Both the position numbers and the translations under genes were made by a program. From Gordionus sp. m RMFG-2023 (Eukaryota > Nematomorpha > Gordioida > Chordodea > Parachordodidae), in the NCBI RefSeq assembly GCF_954871325.1, contig NC_088775.1, positions 31,535,561 through 31,599,560 on the forward strand: DNA of 64,000 nt, given 5' to 3'. Below the pieces are notes generated by a model. That model was not told the DNA's origin, ran no database searches, and saw nothing but the letters and a program-made list of their open reading frames with translations. Below, in pieces: positions 63,081-64,000 of the stretch; position 1 is the stretch's first letter; every line of letters begins with the position of its first letter.

Positions 63081-63159
63081 TGCATAATAACTTCGCTAGG
63101 AGAGGGGAAACACTATTAAGAAGGTTTTCCCGTCATAAATTTTATTAACGGTCTTTAGG

Positions 63160-63290
63160 TCCATTTGTTGTGTTGTATTCAAATATATATATGAGCTATT
63201 ATTAATTTTGTTGTATTCAAATATATATAGATGAACTATTATTAATTTTGTTGTATTCAAATATATAGATATAACCATGATTAATTTGAA
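63160..63290 (+). repeat. Tandem repeat, 3 units of about 45-50 bp
   Basis: The unit ttgttgtattcaaatatata followed by gatgaactattattaatt occurs three times with small changes. The 60-codon minus frame here reflects the repeat. Confidence 0.75.
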
Positions 63291-63299
63291 TATGTAAAA

Positions 63300-64000
63300 A
63301 AAAAGAAAAAGAAAACGATGTCTATGAATATTGATAATTTTTGATTATTGTTGAAAAAGATACTTGTAATTTTTCATTTACTTATTTTTTGATGAATTTT
63401 TATGATATTTATAATTTTGGAATATTAAAAAGATGAATAAAAATGAAAAGATGTTAAAATAAAGAAAATCATTCTTAAAGTTAAAAAAAAAAGGAAATTA
63501 GAATTAAACTGGTTACGGTCTCCGACAAGTGATTATAATTGAGTGTAACATTCGTAAGATTATTAACCGAATTTAGTAAATTTTATATATTAATTTATTT
63601 ATCAATAGATTCCTTCATTGTATTCAGTCTCTCCCACTAGCCTCAGCAAACAAATATTAATCCCATATTAAGGACTGGTACAGTTGTAAACTTTTGCTAT
63701 GTAGTATTTATAAAAATAATTTCGGTTTGTTGATTTTTTTTTTATTATAAAAAATGATTTTCTAAAAATTTTTAATTATAGTCATTATAAAATTTTTAAC
63801 TTTTATATATTTCCTTCAAATTATTGTTTATTTTGTTATATATTGTGTAAAAATTTTGTTGAAGGGGGGGGGGGGGTTATTTTCTTAATATGAAATTTAC
63901 TAGAAAGGAAAATTTCTGAAGAGGAAAGAGTGACCCCTTATCCTCTCCAAGGCCTATGGTTGAAAATCATTACAGATTATAAATATTCATTTAAAAAAAT
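63300..64000. other. Window end, no gene seen
   Basis: AT-rich with a G run of about 12 near 63866. No coding signal or element ends. Confidence 0.45.

Overview
The window is very AT-rich animal nuclear DNA: genes are split by introns of about 0.3 to 6 kb with ordinary GT..AG borders, and nearly everything between exons is transposon debris. The two recognisable host genes are animal-type. The AT richness, short conserved exons and wealth of hAT, Tc1/mariner and foldback elements would suit a parasitic copepod such as a sea louse, but that identification is inference.

Region 2.2-24.7 kb, plus strand: eleven exons of a long-chain fatty-acid transport protein / very-long-chain acyl-CoA synthetase (FATP, SLC27A family). 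The 550 residues seen run from the N-terminal part of the AMP-binding fold to the stop codon. The first 80-100 residues expected of the family were not found and probably lie left of the window. Its introns are filled with hAT elements of several families, a Tc1/mariner relic and a GC-richer unknown ORF island.

Region 41.8-45.0 kb, minus strand: the last two exons of the V-type H+-ATPase 16-kDa proteolipid (subunit c), with the essential membrane glutamate. The first exon, for about 26 residues, was not found. The two genes face each other tail to tail across about 17 kb.

That intergenic space holds the most striking object: a giant foldback element (about 30.8-38.3 kb). Its ends are runs of degenerate GCGAA motifs, and its arms carry a 115-120-bp satellite in opposite orientations. 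A second 1.6-kb palindrome sits inside the right arm, and a 220-bp MITE sits inside that palindrome. Two other large foldbacks lie at 46.7-48.2 kb and 57.2-62.3 kb. Seven copies of a foldback MITE with 9-bp target duplications are scattered from 22.6 to 55.6 kb. A 402-bp inverted-repeat element at 51.5-51.9 kb carries a tRNA-like sequence with A and B boxes.

The host genes are unrelated in function (lipid activation and proton pumping); nothing suggests co-regulation. Coordinates of exons come from reading frame, splice-site and family matching by eye. Element borders come from terminal inverted repeats and target-site duplications and are usually good to within a few bases where a duplication is quoted.
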